A stretch of 64,000 nt of DNA from Ascaphus truei (Eukaryota > Chordata > Amphibia > Anura > Ascaphidae): the NCBI GenBank assembly GCA_036426205.1, contig CM071570.1:54147087-54211086 (forward strand). The letters are read 5' to 3'. Within the stretch, counting starts at the first letter, position 1. Every line of letters starts with the position of its first letter. The notes under the pieces are model-generated. The model was given only the letters and a program-made list of their open reading frames with translations, did no database searches and was not told the DNA's origin. Made by a program: the position numbers and the translations under genes. Shown here one piece after another: positions 33,761 to 45,365 of the stretch.

Positions 33761-35613
33761 CAGCTCAACCCCGTTATAACGCGATCCATTACAACGCGAA
33801 TCCGTTTATAACGCGATGCAAGCGCGGCTCCCAATTTTCGTATTTATGAAGACTTTACAACACGAATATTGGTATCTTAAATACTTTATTGTACAACGCA
33901 TACAATTGTACATTATTTCTAACGTGATCCGCTTATAGTGCGATGTGATTCTTTGGACCCCATTGTCACGGTAACTTATGACAAGATATAATAAACACCA
34001 AATATCTGGGTTGAACTGAAGAAAGCCATCAGGATACAGGATGGGCCATTTCTTCCATAATTCAGGTTCAGATGTGGACATCACGACAATGCATGAAGAA
34101 CATAAAGACAATTGAGTAAGGGCTGACTCTGACTTATATACCATTTCAACCCTTTACTCTTAACCCTAGGCGCCAAGATAGCTAGAAAAATCTCTTTGAA
34201 GTAGATTTTGGCTTCCCCTGTAAGTGTGAAGTACCACACTTAAAAACACTCAGCTCCTTTGTTCCTGCTCCTATTATAAACAATCAGGGCAGTTAACTTT
34301 TGATCACTTTTGATCACAGGTCTATGCTAAGTCTTCAGGATGCTCTTCCTGCCCTATTAGCATAGCAGATGGGGTCTGCATTTTCAGAGCAGATCAAAAA
34401 TCCCATATATACTTTGATATCTTCACATATTAATAAGTTCCGTTCTGGTGGGTCCAGTGGGTCGAAATCTGCCAGTTAGTAAAGCCTACAGTGACCCTAC
34501 ATATTGGCCAAATTTCAACTCTCTGTGACCTCCAGAACCCGGAGATACAGAAATGCCCTTTAATACATTTTTTAAAATACAGAATTCGTCCCTTTAAATA
34601 TGAATCTCTGCTTTTCACTCTTTCCCCATTGAAATCAATGGGGTCCGCTGCCATAGCGTTGAATGGCGGGCTCCGCCGTTGCCGGCAATGGGGTTTCCCG
34701 CCATAGGCTTTCAATGGAGAAACGCCGCCATTGAAGCCTATGGAAAAAACACAAATCTTTACATTTGTCCACACTTAGTCGTTTTTACGCCACGCGGCTT
34801 TTCCCCATTGGAATCAATGGCCGGCGCCGCCATAGACAATGCATGGTGCACGTCGCCATTAGATCCGCCATTGAAGTCAATGGCGCGACCCTCCTTCTCC
34901 GCTCGACCCCTTACGGGGTCTCTCATTCCTGGACCCGGAGTGGATCGTGTGTGGGGGTTCCTAGGAGCTAGGGACAAAAAGAACTTTATTCCCAGGGACC
35001 CTAGAACCTAAGATTCCCACGCCAATTGTCTTTGAACTTGACCGAAGTGATTAAACTCTTTTCAAAGACATTGTATCCGCTTTTGCGGTCTGCGTTTTTT
35101 ATGGCTGCCAACCTGTTCCTCGAGGCCGGCGTTGAGGAATCTCCATTGAAGTCAATGAGCCCATTGACGTACAATGGGAAAACCGCCGCTCCTCCTCTCG
35201 GACGCCACCTGCTGGTCGTCGCTGGAAAACAGGTCCAAAACCGCTACTTCTGCCATTAGAACGCATGGAGGCTCAATGGCGAGCTATGGACGGCTGCAAA
35301 ATAGAGCCTGAAAAGGTGGGAAAAGGGAACAAAGGGCTATAATCACTAAATTAACATTAACCCCTTTCCTCCCACATCAACCCTAGTGTGTGTGTGAGTG
35401 CAAACACCAGGATGAGACATTACATTTACTCAGGGGAATAAACATTTGGATACTGAAGCAAGGTAACAACACATTACTGGACCTTAGTCCAGTTAACCCC
35501 TTGCTTCCCAAGTGAGAGTAGGGGGTGGCCAAATGGGGTGTAACCCCTTTAATCCCGGGCCAAACCCCCTCTATCATGACACCCATGCAAAGCGCTTTAA
35601 GGGGATTGAGATA
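33761..35613. mobile_element. Tigger-like MITE family B, copy 2, split by a solo LTR
   Basis: It begins CAGCTCAACCCCGTTATAAC after TA and follows copy 1 (25211-25425) closely to 'ctttggacccca'. It resumes at 35582 with 'gcaaagcgctttaaggggat' and the right end. The interrupting 1618 bp is a solo LTR. The last bases of the right end are decayed into a TA run. Confidence 0.85.
33964..35581 (-). mobile_element. long solo LTR (1618 bp), CCCAT target duplication
   Basis: TGTCACGGTAAC...CTATCATGACA, with TGTCA/TGACA inverted tips, lies between perfect CCCAT duplications (33959-33963 and 35582-35586). The host MITE's other copy gives the uninterrupted sequence. A TATATAAG box on the minus strand near 34130 makes minus orientation likely. 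The body contains many near-palindromic words such as 'ccattgaagtcaatgg' (34626, 34803, 34869, 35142). No coding region is recognised. Confidence 0.85.
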
Positions 35614-36272
35614 TATATATATATGAAAAAACACAGTATGTGAATGAGCTAACATGCCAATACATTAAAATAAAAATGATTAATTAAATGGCGTAATAAG
35701 AATCATCTTGAATAACCAGATATTCTGTAGATATAAATTGTATGTCCATGTTATGTAAAATATTGTAGGCCATGTTACTAGACACTATCTGTGAAAGCAT
35801 CACACATGAGGTACTGAATCTTTACTAAAGAAATTGTACGTTACTTTCTTATACAGTAAGTCCATCCCGGCATACTGCCAATCGGCCAAGACAGCAACTG
35901 AGCTCCTCTTTACCAGATAAGCAAATGATAATATGTGGCATGCTTCAAAATTATAACAACACTATTCTTTGCCAGTCACATAACTTGTATATCACATGGA
36001 TGTAATATACAGTATTTGATTGACAGCTGACAATAGTGTCCAATACAGCAGCAGAAAATATACACATTTTTATAATACACTTTAATGACGCTATATATAA
36101 GTTCTCTGTACATGTTATGTAACTATAAAAGTTGCCAATAGAACAGGTTGCCATTCTCTTAAAAGCATGTTACCTTTTTCACAGAAGGTTAGAGCCACTA
36201 GAATTGTGGACAAACCTTTACAATTAGAGGGTACATACGGGGAGATAAAATCTCGCTTTCTTTCTTGGGGAC
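35614..36272. other. no gene recognised
   Basis: AT-rich spacer after a short TA run; 'agtccatcccggcata' near 35860 recurs at 39169, hinting at a shared small repeat. Confidence 0.4.
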
Positions 36273-36779
36273 TGTGGCAGGACGGCCTGTAGCCGAGGTC
36301 AGGGAACAGTCCACACGTGTAGTTTCAGGATAAATGAAAACGTTCAGTGGCTTTATTTCTCCACAGCAACATAACATGCGGGTACACTGTCCCTTTAAGC
36401 AAATAAATCCTGCTCCACGTTGGGAGAAAACTGACTAACACAGCAGTCCTAGCTAGCAGGCTGGCTGGCTAAACCATACCCAAACCGTAAGAGTCTTTTT
36501 AAGCAGTCATGCAAACAAATGAAAGAAATCTTACTTTGGCTGCAGTAAGTAGTGTGCTGTATCCTTCTGGCTAGCAGCACATCTATCCATGTGCTCTCCT
36601 CTGACACAGGCAGCTACTGCTGGTAACAAGATCCTTATCTACCTTGCTGGCTCTCAGGTGTCAGCTTACATCATGATTAGCTAGCTTCCACCTGAGTTAA
36701 CCCTTATGAGTGCTGGATGAAGCACTCAGACATATGTTTCCCAGGCATAACTGATAGGGGTTGACTTCACCCTGTCACA
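36273..36779 (-). mobile_element. solo LTR (507 bp), GGGAC target duplication
   Basis: The plus strand reads TGTGGCAGGACGG...ACCCTGTCACA between perfect GGGAC copies (36268-36272, 36780-36784). An antisense AATAAA (TTTATT near 36352) supports minus orientation. Confidence 0.88.
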
Positions 36780-36894
36780 GGGACATTCAAAAGCTATGGT
36801 AGAAAAAGCTTTCACACGATCTACTGCACAAACATGACATCAAGATGATGTGGAAAGGATGACAATTGTCACAAAGTACACCACAGAAAGTACA

Positions 36895-37540
36895 TTTCTT
36901 AAACAAAGCATTTTAAAGCATTGGAAGATTTTGGAAAATGAATTAACATTAAAAAAAATATATGTAAAATGCCATCTAGATTTGCATATCAAAGAGGACA
37001 AAATCTTAAGGATTTGTTAATCAAGGCAGATAAAAAAAAAAAAGAACATTACATAACACCTTATTTCCTAAATGCCCCCAAACCAGGCTGTTTTAGGTGT
37101 TTCAATTGATCTGTTTGTAACAGTCTTAAAACAGGGACAGAATTCTCGCACCAAGAAGTGGGAAAGGTACACCATTAAGGAGAGAATAACATGTGTTTCA
37201 ACCTTTGTTGTTTATATGATTGCCTGCCCGTGTGGCTTACGCTATATAGGGAAAACAAACAAAAAAGATGCTTAAAATTCATTTTATAGAGCACAAAAGC
37301 AAAATTAAAGATTCAATAGAAGAAACTGCATTAATTAAACACTGTGCAGCTTACAGACATTCTGCCTCTTCATTGAAATTAATTGGTATAGAGCAGATAA
37401 AGAGAGCAATAGCAGGATCAGATAAAGATGTCACGCATTTGCAACGTGAAGCCTATTGGATCTTTACTCTGGACACAGTGTTCCCAAAGGGGCTTAATGA
37501 CAACCCAGCCCATCGATGTTTTTCGACAGAACGTTGAGCA
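36895..37540 (+). pseudogene. Penelope-like element, RT C-terminus and GIY-YIG endonuclease (broken)
   Basis: Pieces in shifting frames read KHWKILENEL, then FAYQRGQNLKDLLIKAD and a GCFRCF...CNS cysteine cluster, as in the linker of Penelope-like proteins. The GIY-YIG block [17 protein letters not shown] follows (Tyr at 37213 and 37243). A second frame (37268-37537) continues with FIEHKSKIKDS, a central His/Cys block and LQREAYWIFTLDTVFPKGLN, the conserved end of the family's endonuclease. The RT catalytic core is absent, and there are at least two frameshifts and an in-frame stop in the cysteine cluster. In intact elements the endonuclease nicks target DNA to prime reverse transcription. Confidence 0.88.
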
Positions 37541-38420
37541 TTGAAACAATACATAGACACACTTTATAATGTCATGCTTAGATTTCACCTTGCTGCTTTT
37601 GATGTTATCTGTCTGAAGTAATGGGGTCTTTATTTCTGTTTTTTATGGATTATGAACATTTTTATTGCATTTTTCTAAAATTATGAAATTGTGAAGAGTG
37701 CTTTCATAATGAGACTACACACCTCTTCTTTTTCACTACATTTTTCCTGGGAGAGAAACTGAGCACTTTATTCTATTGGGGGGTATTAGGAATATGTTGA
37801 TCCCTAGATCGCCCAAATACCACCAAGCTTATCATTGCAGAAGGACTAGAGTGACCATGAATCATAGAGATATATCATTTTACTGAGAGGACATGTATGA
37901 AATAATTAACACAATTCTGCCTTACAGCCACAGATCGGGTTACCAGGCAACCAAAGAATGCACACATGAATCCGGATGCCTGGCAATGACGCCTAATGTG
38001 TTGACGTCACGTACTCATGAGAGCGTCGCAAGAACATGCAGATTCTCTTCAGGAAATCGGATCGCTAAGCAACAGAGGCAATAGGACGCCCGGCACAGAC
38101 TGGAATCATGATGACGTCACGAGAACAACGTGGGAACATGCAAAGTCTACAGGGAAACACTTGAGGGGAGGACGGAGCCTGAGGATGGCGTACGGATGAC
38201 ACTGCCGCGTGACCGGAGTGACGTGGCAATCATGAGGAAATGAGCGACGCTGGTTGGTGACGATACTGAGGATCAACGAGGGACACCTGGTGATGGGTTT
38301 ATTTAATGGGACATTTAGGACTTTGAAGTTTTTGCCATTTAATCTTGAGAAAGGCCTAGTGAGGCCGAAACTTCACGTCAGTTCTATTGGCAATAAATTT
38401 GCAAAAAATCTGTAGTGCCT
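37541..38420 (+). mobile_element. Penelope-like element 3' region / terminal repeat-like sequence
   Basis: Non-coding sequence follows the endonuclease. 37900-38280 is CpG-rich and has two TGACGTCA octamers (38002-38009, 38112-38119), the cAMP-response-element word, as might be found in a promoter-bearing terminal repeat. A degenerate hammerhead (38332-38393) lies near its end. No direct-repeat partner was found, so calling this a pLTR is an inference. Confidence 0.5.
38332..38393 (+). ncRNA. degenerate hammerhead ribozyme of the Penelope-like element
   Basis: The order is stem I TTGCCA, a core TTGAGAA where CTGANGA is expected, stem II GGCC/GGCC with a TAGTGA loop, GAAAC, a 2-bp stem III with a TTCAC loop, GTC, and stem I TGGCAA. 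The architecture is complete, but two core bases differ, so it should be inactive. Penelope-like elements are known to carry hammerheads in their terminal repeats. Confidence 0.6.
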
Positions 38421-38441
38421 TGCTTCTTCCACCTATTCAGA

Positions 38442-38887
38442 TTAAAGCTGCAGTTCAAGCTGCCGTTCAAGCTGCCGTTTAAAAAAAAATATATATATAT
38501 ATTTTTCCCATTTAATATGTGCATCAATACAATCTGCACACTGACAACTGATTAGCAAAGCTGCAGATCGATCCATCCTCCTGTAATTGATCGCTTGCTC
38601 AGGGTTATTTAATTCAGTTCTTGCACAGCATTGTGGGCAATGTAGTCCTGGAATATGATTGACTGGGTAGTTAGTAGATACAATTGGTGCAGTGCTAGAA
38701 AGAGGGCGGAGCTAAAGAGCCAGAGTCTATCAGAAGGGGAAGGGGGCTGTCACTTTGGAAATGCTTCCTACATTAGAAACATTAAAAAATGTCTTTAAAA
38801 CCTTTTTTTTTCTCATAGTACAGAACTGATTTTTTTTTTTTTTTTTAAATAACACACATGTAGGATTTGCTTGAACTGCTGCTTTAA
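38442..38887. mobile_element. TTAA-flanked MITE, copy 2
   Basis: Ends TTAAAGCTGCAGTTCAAGC and the inverse of TTAAAGCAGCAGTTCAAGC enclose it. It is related to 15507-15958. 'cagcattgtgggcaatgtagtcc' lies inside. Confidence 0.8.
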
Positions 38888-39867
38888 GTTGGAATACCTT
38901 GCAGAGATTCCTGGAGCAGGAGCACCAGTAGTTGTATTGAATTTTTTTGTTATAGGTGAGCAGCATTTCCCATATTTCATTATGTAACTATGAAGTACAT
39001 GTTAGTAGAAATAAAAATCACATCATATTTTTAAGAAATGCACTTAAAATAATAACACCTTACATGTCTTTAAAAAAAATTATATGACGGTAAATGTACA
39101 TATGCTAAAACCACACATACCATCCAATTCCGAACCTTTAAGTAATAAAATATTTTATTATCTTCTAGGTCCATCCCGGCATATAACGCAGCGCCCAACT
39201 TGCCCACTGATCCCATCTTCAAGTGAGAGATCCAATCCCACCCCACATCCTCCCACCACTCCCACCATGGCTTTCCCTCACCACTCCCAAAATGCCTCAT
39301 CTCACCAACACTCCCTCAGCTCCACCTCTCACCAGCCCCACCATGCCTCATCTCGCCAACACTCGCTCCACTCACACCAGTCACTCCACTCACAGCACTA
39401 ATGCTCTTCTCTTCCACCTCTGACAAGAACCACAAGTTGACAATTTTACACACTCGCTACACACAAATGTCACACAATAAGGACAAATTAATAACTAATT
39501 CAATTACACAAATAATAATACACAAGCACTCTAACTCTCAAATAGCACAGAACAACACACTCCAAACTTTCACAACTTGCAAAAACCTCTCAAATGTCCA
39601 ACTTCTTGTGGCCTAAGTATGTTCTCACCCTCCCACTGCCAGCTTGTTTACTTTCAACAAAGTTTTACATACCCTCCCCTTCATGCTAATATCATGTTCG
39701 TTTAGAATTCACGCGACATTAGCGACATTTTCCCTGAAGTGTTAGGTATACTGCAAGTTTTATGTAATTTTTAACCTTCTTATTTTTTCAGATCACTGGA
39801 ATGTTCATGACTTCAGCCTTGATTATGTGCTAATAACTCCAATTTAACGGAGTTTCATGATTCTGGA
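38888..39867. other. no gene; AC-rich low-complexity stretch
   Basis: 39200-39640 is unusually rich in CA and CCA on the plus strand, giving His/Ser/Pro frames without a recognisable domain. 38960-38985 shows a fragment of the amphibian repeat tail ('tatgtaactatg'). Confidence 0.45.
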
Positions 39868-40135
39868 CCAGTGGTTTTTAACCTTTTTTTTTATTAAGGA
39901 ACCCTATAATTATATTGTCAAATTCAGAGGAACCCCAACCCTCTCTAATAGCGCGTCTGAGATTAGATGTATAGTCAATTCTGATATATTTGATACAATT
40001 TTTAAATGACCTGAAAATGACAGGGAACCCTTTAGGGATGCTCAGGGAACCCATAATCATTTTTCTTCATGGGATGTCTCAGCACGCTTTCTCAACAAAA
40101 TATTTTACGACCTTTTTTAAGTGTAGCACATTGAC
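39868..40135. mobile_element. hAT-type (Charlie-like) fragment, one end only
   Basis: 'CCAGTGGTTTTTAACC' is the classic end of Charlie-type hAT MITEs, followed by 'aaggaaccc' and 'cagggaaccc' words. The inverted partner end is missing; the sequence runs into a poly-C tract. Confidence 0.6.
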
Positions 40136-40142
40136 CCCCCGA

Positions 40143-40168
40143 CCCCCCCCCCCCCCCCCCCCCCCCCT
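40143..40168. repeat. poly-C tract (26 C)
   Basis: An uninterrupted run of 26 C. Assembly and read errors are likely at this point. Confidence 0.9.
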
Positions 40169-41090
40169 CCCCTCTGGGAGATTATGGCTATGCGACTGCT
40201 TGGTATGGTGCTTGTTACCTGCGTGGTACAGGAGAGATGAGTTTCCCTCGATGGTGTGGGGGGTACAGGGCAGACTCTTAGGGATCCCTCTGGTTCTTTC
40301 CTTCTTGGTGTTAGCGCCTCCAGACATTGGGGGTTCCAGCAAGGCTGAAAGGGGTTCCCGCTATGACAATCCTTACCTCCCTCCATACAGAGTGCAGCAA
40401 ATCCAGAAGTACAAATGAGGATGTTCTTTATTACAGCAGCCACTGCTGGTGATATTGCAGCGTATGATACAATTGGTAAGGTAGATCCCTGGCTTCTGGA
40501 TGGTACTGGCCTGCGGGTAATGGTGAGGCCTTGCTGGATTAGGTTATGTGTTCAGCCCATGAAAGGCTGAGCACGTTTCACTCTCGGCCGAGAGGAGACA
40601 TTTCCAACACATCCTACCCCATGCAGGGGCAGGCTGGAACAATTGAAAGTTTCCCCCTTAGGGGCTGAACTTCAGGCTATAATTTAGGCACTTCCTTCCT
40701 GCAGCTCAAAGAGGGAGGGCCCAGTATCTGTACCACCATTGGCTATCACAGATCCCTGTGTCAACTCCACTCCTGTCACTAAGGAATTCAGCATGAGGAG
40801 GGGGAAAACCACATAGGATAGCCAGTCACTGTCTACATCTTATTAGAACTTACGCGACAGCGGAAGGTAGAGAGATAGCTGGACCAGACACCGTTATATA
40901 AGTATGTAAATACATTAGTAAGTCAACAAATATACCACCTTTTTTTTAAAATTAACAGTGATTGCAGAACGCCATCTCCCCTAGAAAAAATGAGCAGCAG
41001 CTTTAACGTAGCTACTTCGTCATGGGATCCCTGTAGTACCAGACCCCATGACCTTGTAGCTACATTTCAAGGGCACCCAAAAAGCTAAGG
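40169..41090. other. no gene; possible antisense LTR block
   Basis: 40180-40860 has LTR-like composition with an antisense AATAAA (TTTATT near 40432), but start, end and target duplication could not be fixed. Confidence 0.3.
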
Positions 41091-42170
41091 GAGCATTTCC
41101 TTATTAAAAAAAAGAAAGAAAATTCCCATTTCAGCCGAAAACGGCCTGATACGCCTCTTCAGCGGATATAAAATAAGTGTGAGGATCACTGGGAAGTCCC
41201 GCCTCCGTCACTCATCCCGCGACGTCACGGGTGACGCGCGCCAATCACAACCTGCGCCCAGGTGCTGCACCTCTAGGAGAGGAGACACTGCTGGGCCCGG
41301 CTCCAGGCTCCACCCCCGTGACGACATGAGCAGTGCTCAGCGCGCTCTGACTACGCGCAGACACCGCACCAACACAGGCACTCAAGGGGTTAATGCTATC
41401 CATTATCCCACAGCTGCTACTGACTCCGACCCTCCATGTCGGTACACAGCATACCTGTGATTACTCCTTACCCTGCACTTACCTCCATAGGGGGTACCAA
41501 TATCTCTGCAGCCTGGAAGCTTGTGTGCCCAACGAAATGTCGACTTAAATGTCCTGCATCCTGTGGTACAATAGGAAGACATTTGTAGATACTAGGATAC
41601 AGCGTTCCCAGTGTACCGTGCTCAGCTGCAGGAAATCTTTAAATGTCCATTTAGAATAATGCCTCTAATTGAGGAAAGCATTTCCTTATTAAAAAAAAGA
41701 ACGAAAATCCCCATTTCAGCCGAAAACGGCCTGATACGCCTCTTCAGCGGATATAAAATAAGTGTGAGGATCACTGGGAAGTCCCGCCTCCGTCACTCAT
41801 CCCGCGACGTCACGGGTGACGCGCGCCAATCACAACTTGCGCCCAGGTGCTGCACCTCTAGGAGAGGAGACACTGCTGGGCCCGGCTCCAGGCTCCACCC
41901 CCGTGACGACATGGCAGTGCTCAGCGCGCTCTTACTACGCGCAGACACCGCACCAACACAGCACTCAAGGGTTAATGCTATCCATTATCCCACAGCTGCT
42001 ACTGACTCGACCCTCCATGTCGGTACACAGCAACACAGCATACCTGTGATTACTCCTTACCCTGCACTTACCTCCAGAGGGGGTACCAATATCTCTGCAG
42101 CCTGGAAGCTTGTGTGCCCAACGAAATGTCGACTTAAATGTCCTGCATCCTGTGGTACAATAGGAAGACA
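41091..42170. repeat. tandem duplication of a CpG-rich unit (offset 585 bp)
   Basis: About 490 bp beginning 'agcatttccttatt' and ending 'acaataggaagaca' occurs twice (41092-41581 and 41677-42170) with few differences. Shared parts include 'cgcgacgtcacgggtgacgc', a CCAAT-type word and a polypurine stretch. The spacer is about 95 bp. The layout would suit tandem terminal repeats of a retroelement, but no coding region is attached. 42171-42473 is unassigned. Confidence 0.85.
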
Positions 42171-42473
42171 TGACATCATCCCTTGCAGCTTCCTATTGGC
42201 TCGCGTCACCTGGGCATTTAAACTCCACAGAGATACTGGCACCCTTACGGAGGTAAGTATCTTTGGAAAACAGGGTGTCCCCTCAGCTGAAATTAACACC
42301 GTTCAGCTCCGTTGACTACCTGCTTCAATCCTACCACTGAAAAAATATGAAGTGCAAGGTGTTTTGCTGCTTTAATATACTTGGCACACAAACCTAGTTA
42401 CAGGACTCACAGTGAGCATCTCAGTCAGAACTCTGAAGAACATGCTTCTAAAACGTAGGGTGGAGCTATATAT

Positions 42474-43375
42474 TGTAAGGAATCTGGTGTCTCAGCGCCG
42501 TCAGCGCGACCAGTGCTCACCCCCCGTCGGTACTCAGGCGTCCAAGAGCTTGCAGCGCAATTCCCACATACCTCCGTTGTCTGCCACTGACACTCAGGCT
42601 CCTCGCCACACAGGATTGCACCAACCGAAGAGGTGCCTGTTGAACCGCAGCCTCTGCGTGTGTCTCCGGCTCCGCGCTCTATGCGCACACGTGCGTCTGT
42701 CACTGACCCCATGCGCATACGCGCGTCAGTCACCGAATCCACACACGCACGCCAGCCCCAGACGTTATGCGCATGCATTCCCAGCTTACAGAGCACACGC
42801 CTAACAGAGCACTTTTAACCACTGCTCCTGCAGTGAGGCGTTGCCCCCAAGCTTCACACAGTTCCATGCAAATCAAAGACTACACTCAGCTGGGCTGTAA
42901 CACCTCCCTCCTATCAGGGAGGACTCCTTGCAATCCTCCAGGCCTGTCCCCTCTTCCCATTGGCCTGCCCAGCCTTATTATGCCTGTGCTTCCCATCACT
43001 CGTCGCTCGACATAGTTCTGTATGGAAGCATTTGAATACTCTCTCAGTGACTCCTCAGGTATTGATGCGGATTGGACGACTACCCCCTCTGGCTCTCGAC
43101 TTCGGCTCTACTTGGACTTCGTGATTTCTGGGATCCCTGACACACGGCTTATACCTTCGACCTTCCGCAACTCTCCAATCCCTGACCTTGGCAACGGCAA
43201 TAACTACTCCTCCTCTACTACCGGTACCGGCAAGTATTGTCTTCCTTACTATACCTGGCCTGGCAACACTAACACCACACTCCGGACGCGCTCCCTTTGC
43301 TGCGGGTGCGTGTATCCCTACGTCCCACCTCAGCACAGGGGACGGGTCTGGTCTGCGGGCAGCACCGGCGTAACA
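42474..43375 (+). mobile_element. solo LTR (902 bp), TATAT target duplication
   Basis: TGTAAGGAATCTGG...CACCGGCGTAACA lies between TATAT copies (42469-42473, 43376-43380). 'CCCATTGGCCTGCCC' followed by a TTATTATG box matches the order in the LTRs at 20164 and 21350. No internal region. Confidence 0.85.
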
Positions 43376-44815
43376 TATATACCCTCTAAATTCCCTAGAG
43401 TGACATCAGAGGTCACAAGACATACAGGGGAGGGGCAATACCAGAGTGAGCCCACCCAGTTAACCATTAAGGCTGTTAATCCCTGATAGAACTAGTAGTC
43501 CCAAAAGAAGGGGCTACATATATAAGTACACTGGACAATATTATATATTGAAAGAGGACTGCATCTTTTTACAGTAAGGTTCAGAAGAAGGATTGCCCAA
43601 TACAAAGGGAAACAAATAATACGTGCATTTAAACCACATAACCACCTTCCAAAAAAAATAACATTGTTTAAATATATCCACCTCTTTCAATGGGGAGCTG
43701 ACAGGTATTTATTTTCATGCAAGTAAATGTATCTTGGAGTAAGTATGGAATAACTTGGAATTCTGATTCCTTTGATTTGTGGTTTTAGATGGGATTCAGT
43801 GTGGGACAACATCCAGAAAATAGCCAGATGGATTTGTTTACACTTTTGGCCATTGAACAGGTTTAAACTTGAGTCAAGATTGTACCATTAACCCCTTGAA
43901 TTCTTCAACATTTAAAGTGGGACTCTGTGACTGCTTTGGTGGCTTCTGTGTTGGCTGTCTATGTTCGACGTGAAATTTTACACAGGGGTTAGAAAAAAGG
44001 CTTTATTAGTTGTTTGATGTATACACTTTAAACACGGAAGGTAGAAGTTAGCCAAGTGAAGTCTAATAAGATTTAAGTTAGAAGTGAACCATCCTTTTCA
44101 ATGTCATCCTGAATTATTTTGAATATACTGTAAACTAGACCAATTATTGTGCTCTCCAGCTCAGAAATACAGTCTGACTCAGTGTGTAGCTGAAAGTGGC
44201 TAAACATTACTTATAGGGGCTGAAAATAATAAAATGTAATTCTATCTCTATGAAAGGATAGAACAGCCATTCAAAATAGCCAATGAAGATGCTTTTTCTG
44301 GCAAACGATTTGTCTGTATTTTGGCATCCTCATCACTCACTTCACTTATACTAGTGATTTATTTAATAAAAATTGATATAAATGACAAAAATAGGTACAA
44401 TTATATTTTGGATTGATGATTCCAGACTGTATCACTGTTGGCTTAGAAATGTGAACTGAAAGGCACATCTTTGGCCAAAGATTGAATAGCAACATGCACA
44501 GTTATTCAGCTATATAAGAGAGATAGAAACCTACTGCAGATACACTCTATTCTGCCAATCCGACCAGATATGTGCGAACCTGCCAAGATTTGCTTTGCCG
44601 CTGTTTTAATCAAACTTCCAAAAAAGCAACTTCAGAAAAAACATTACATTGAATTTTGAAAGTGAGAGTAATCTAAATGAATCGAACATGTAATGCCGAA
44701 TGAGATTCTAGACGAACAAGTTGCGAACTTTTGGATCACAGCAAATTTTTTTGCTGAACCAAAAATGGTGAAATTTGCAACGTTTGTTAACAATTGCAAA
44801 AATTTAGCATGTCTC
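43376..44815. other. no gene recognised; AT-rich spacer
   Basis: Long AT-rich stretch with no element ends, frames of interest or RNA genes. 44570-44810 has repeated 'gcgaac'/'gcaaatt' words. Confidence 0.5.
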
Positions 44816-44818
44816 TTA

Positions 44819-45100
44819 GGCTGCGTCCCCTCTAGCGCGCTGAGCGGGTGGCACTTGGCGAGGTGACTTGCATATATATATATGCAAGTCCTCGCTCACG
44901 CGATGCGCGCGCGCGCGTATGCGCGGGCACACACGCTCACTGGCGCTCGGGTAAACCAATTTTTATAACTTTCTAGCGCACTTAGCTTCCCCTGCAGCGT
45001 CCCATCCGCCCCGCGAGCGCTTGCGAAAATTTTAAGGACACCCGGCACTCATGCTTGGAGAGCTCTCCAGCGCTCGCACAGCGCCAGCGGGGACAATGCC
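44819..45100. mobile_element. PIF/Harbinger-like MITE (282 bp)
   Basis: Ends GGCTGCGTCCCCTCTAGCGC and the inverse of GGCATTGTCCCCGCTGGCGC, next to TTA (left) and TAA (right). The flanks fit a TWA target, though they are not identical. A perfect 26-bp palindrome centred on TATATATA (44868-44893) and a (GC)n run lie inside. Confidence 0.65.
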
Positions 45101-45365
45101 TAAATCTATCATATGATACTTCTGTACATTGTATATGTACATCCAGCTCACAGACAAATAACACCGGTGCTTTATGCTTCCTAAAATAAATACTAGATGT
45201 AATTCATAAATACAATGTCCTTACCTAGGGATAAAAAAATCAAATATCATGATTGTTTTTAACGCAGTCATAAAAGGGAATTTGCCACATTCAAAAGTGG
45301 TGTTTTATGTACGTAACCACCAAAGTAGTTAGTAATAATAGTTAAAAACACAATTATCAGCATTA

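Noticed and set aside
34430..34774. 114-codon frame inside the long solo LTR
   Set aside because: It overlaps a plus-strand frame over the same palindrome-rich DNA, lies wholly within the LTR, and shows no domain.
39084..39401. His/Ser-rich frame of 105 codons
   Set aside because: CA-rich low-complexity DNA; no motif, no splice-like context, no similarity recognised.
41130..41180. Possible hammerhead ribozyme in the CpG-rich duplication
   Set aside because: The minus strand has CTGAAGA and a short helix, but the required GAAA is replaced by GTTT, so the catalytic core is absent in both copies.
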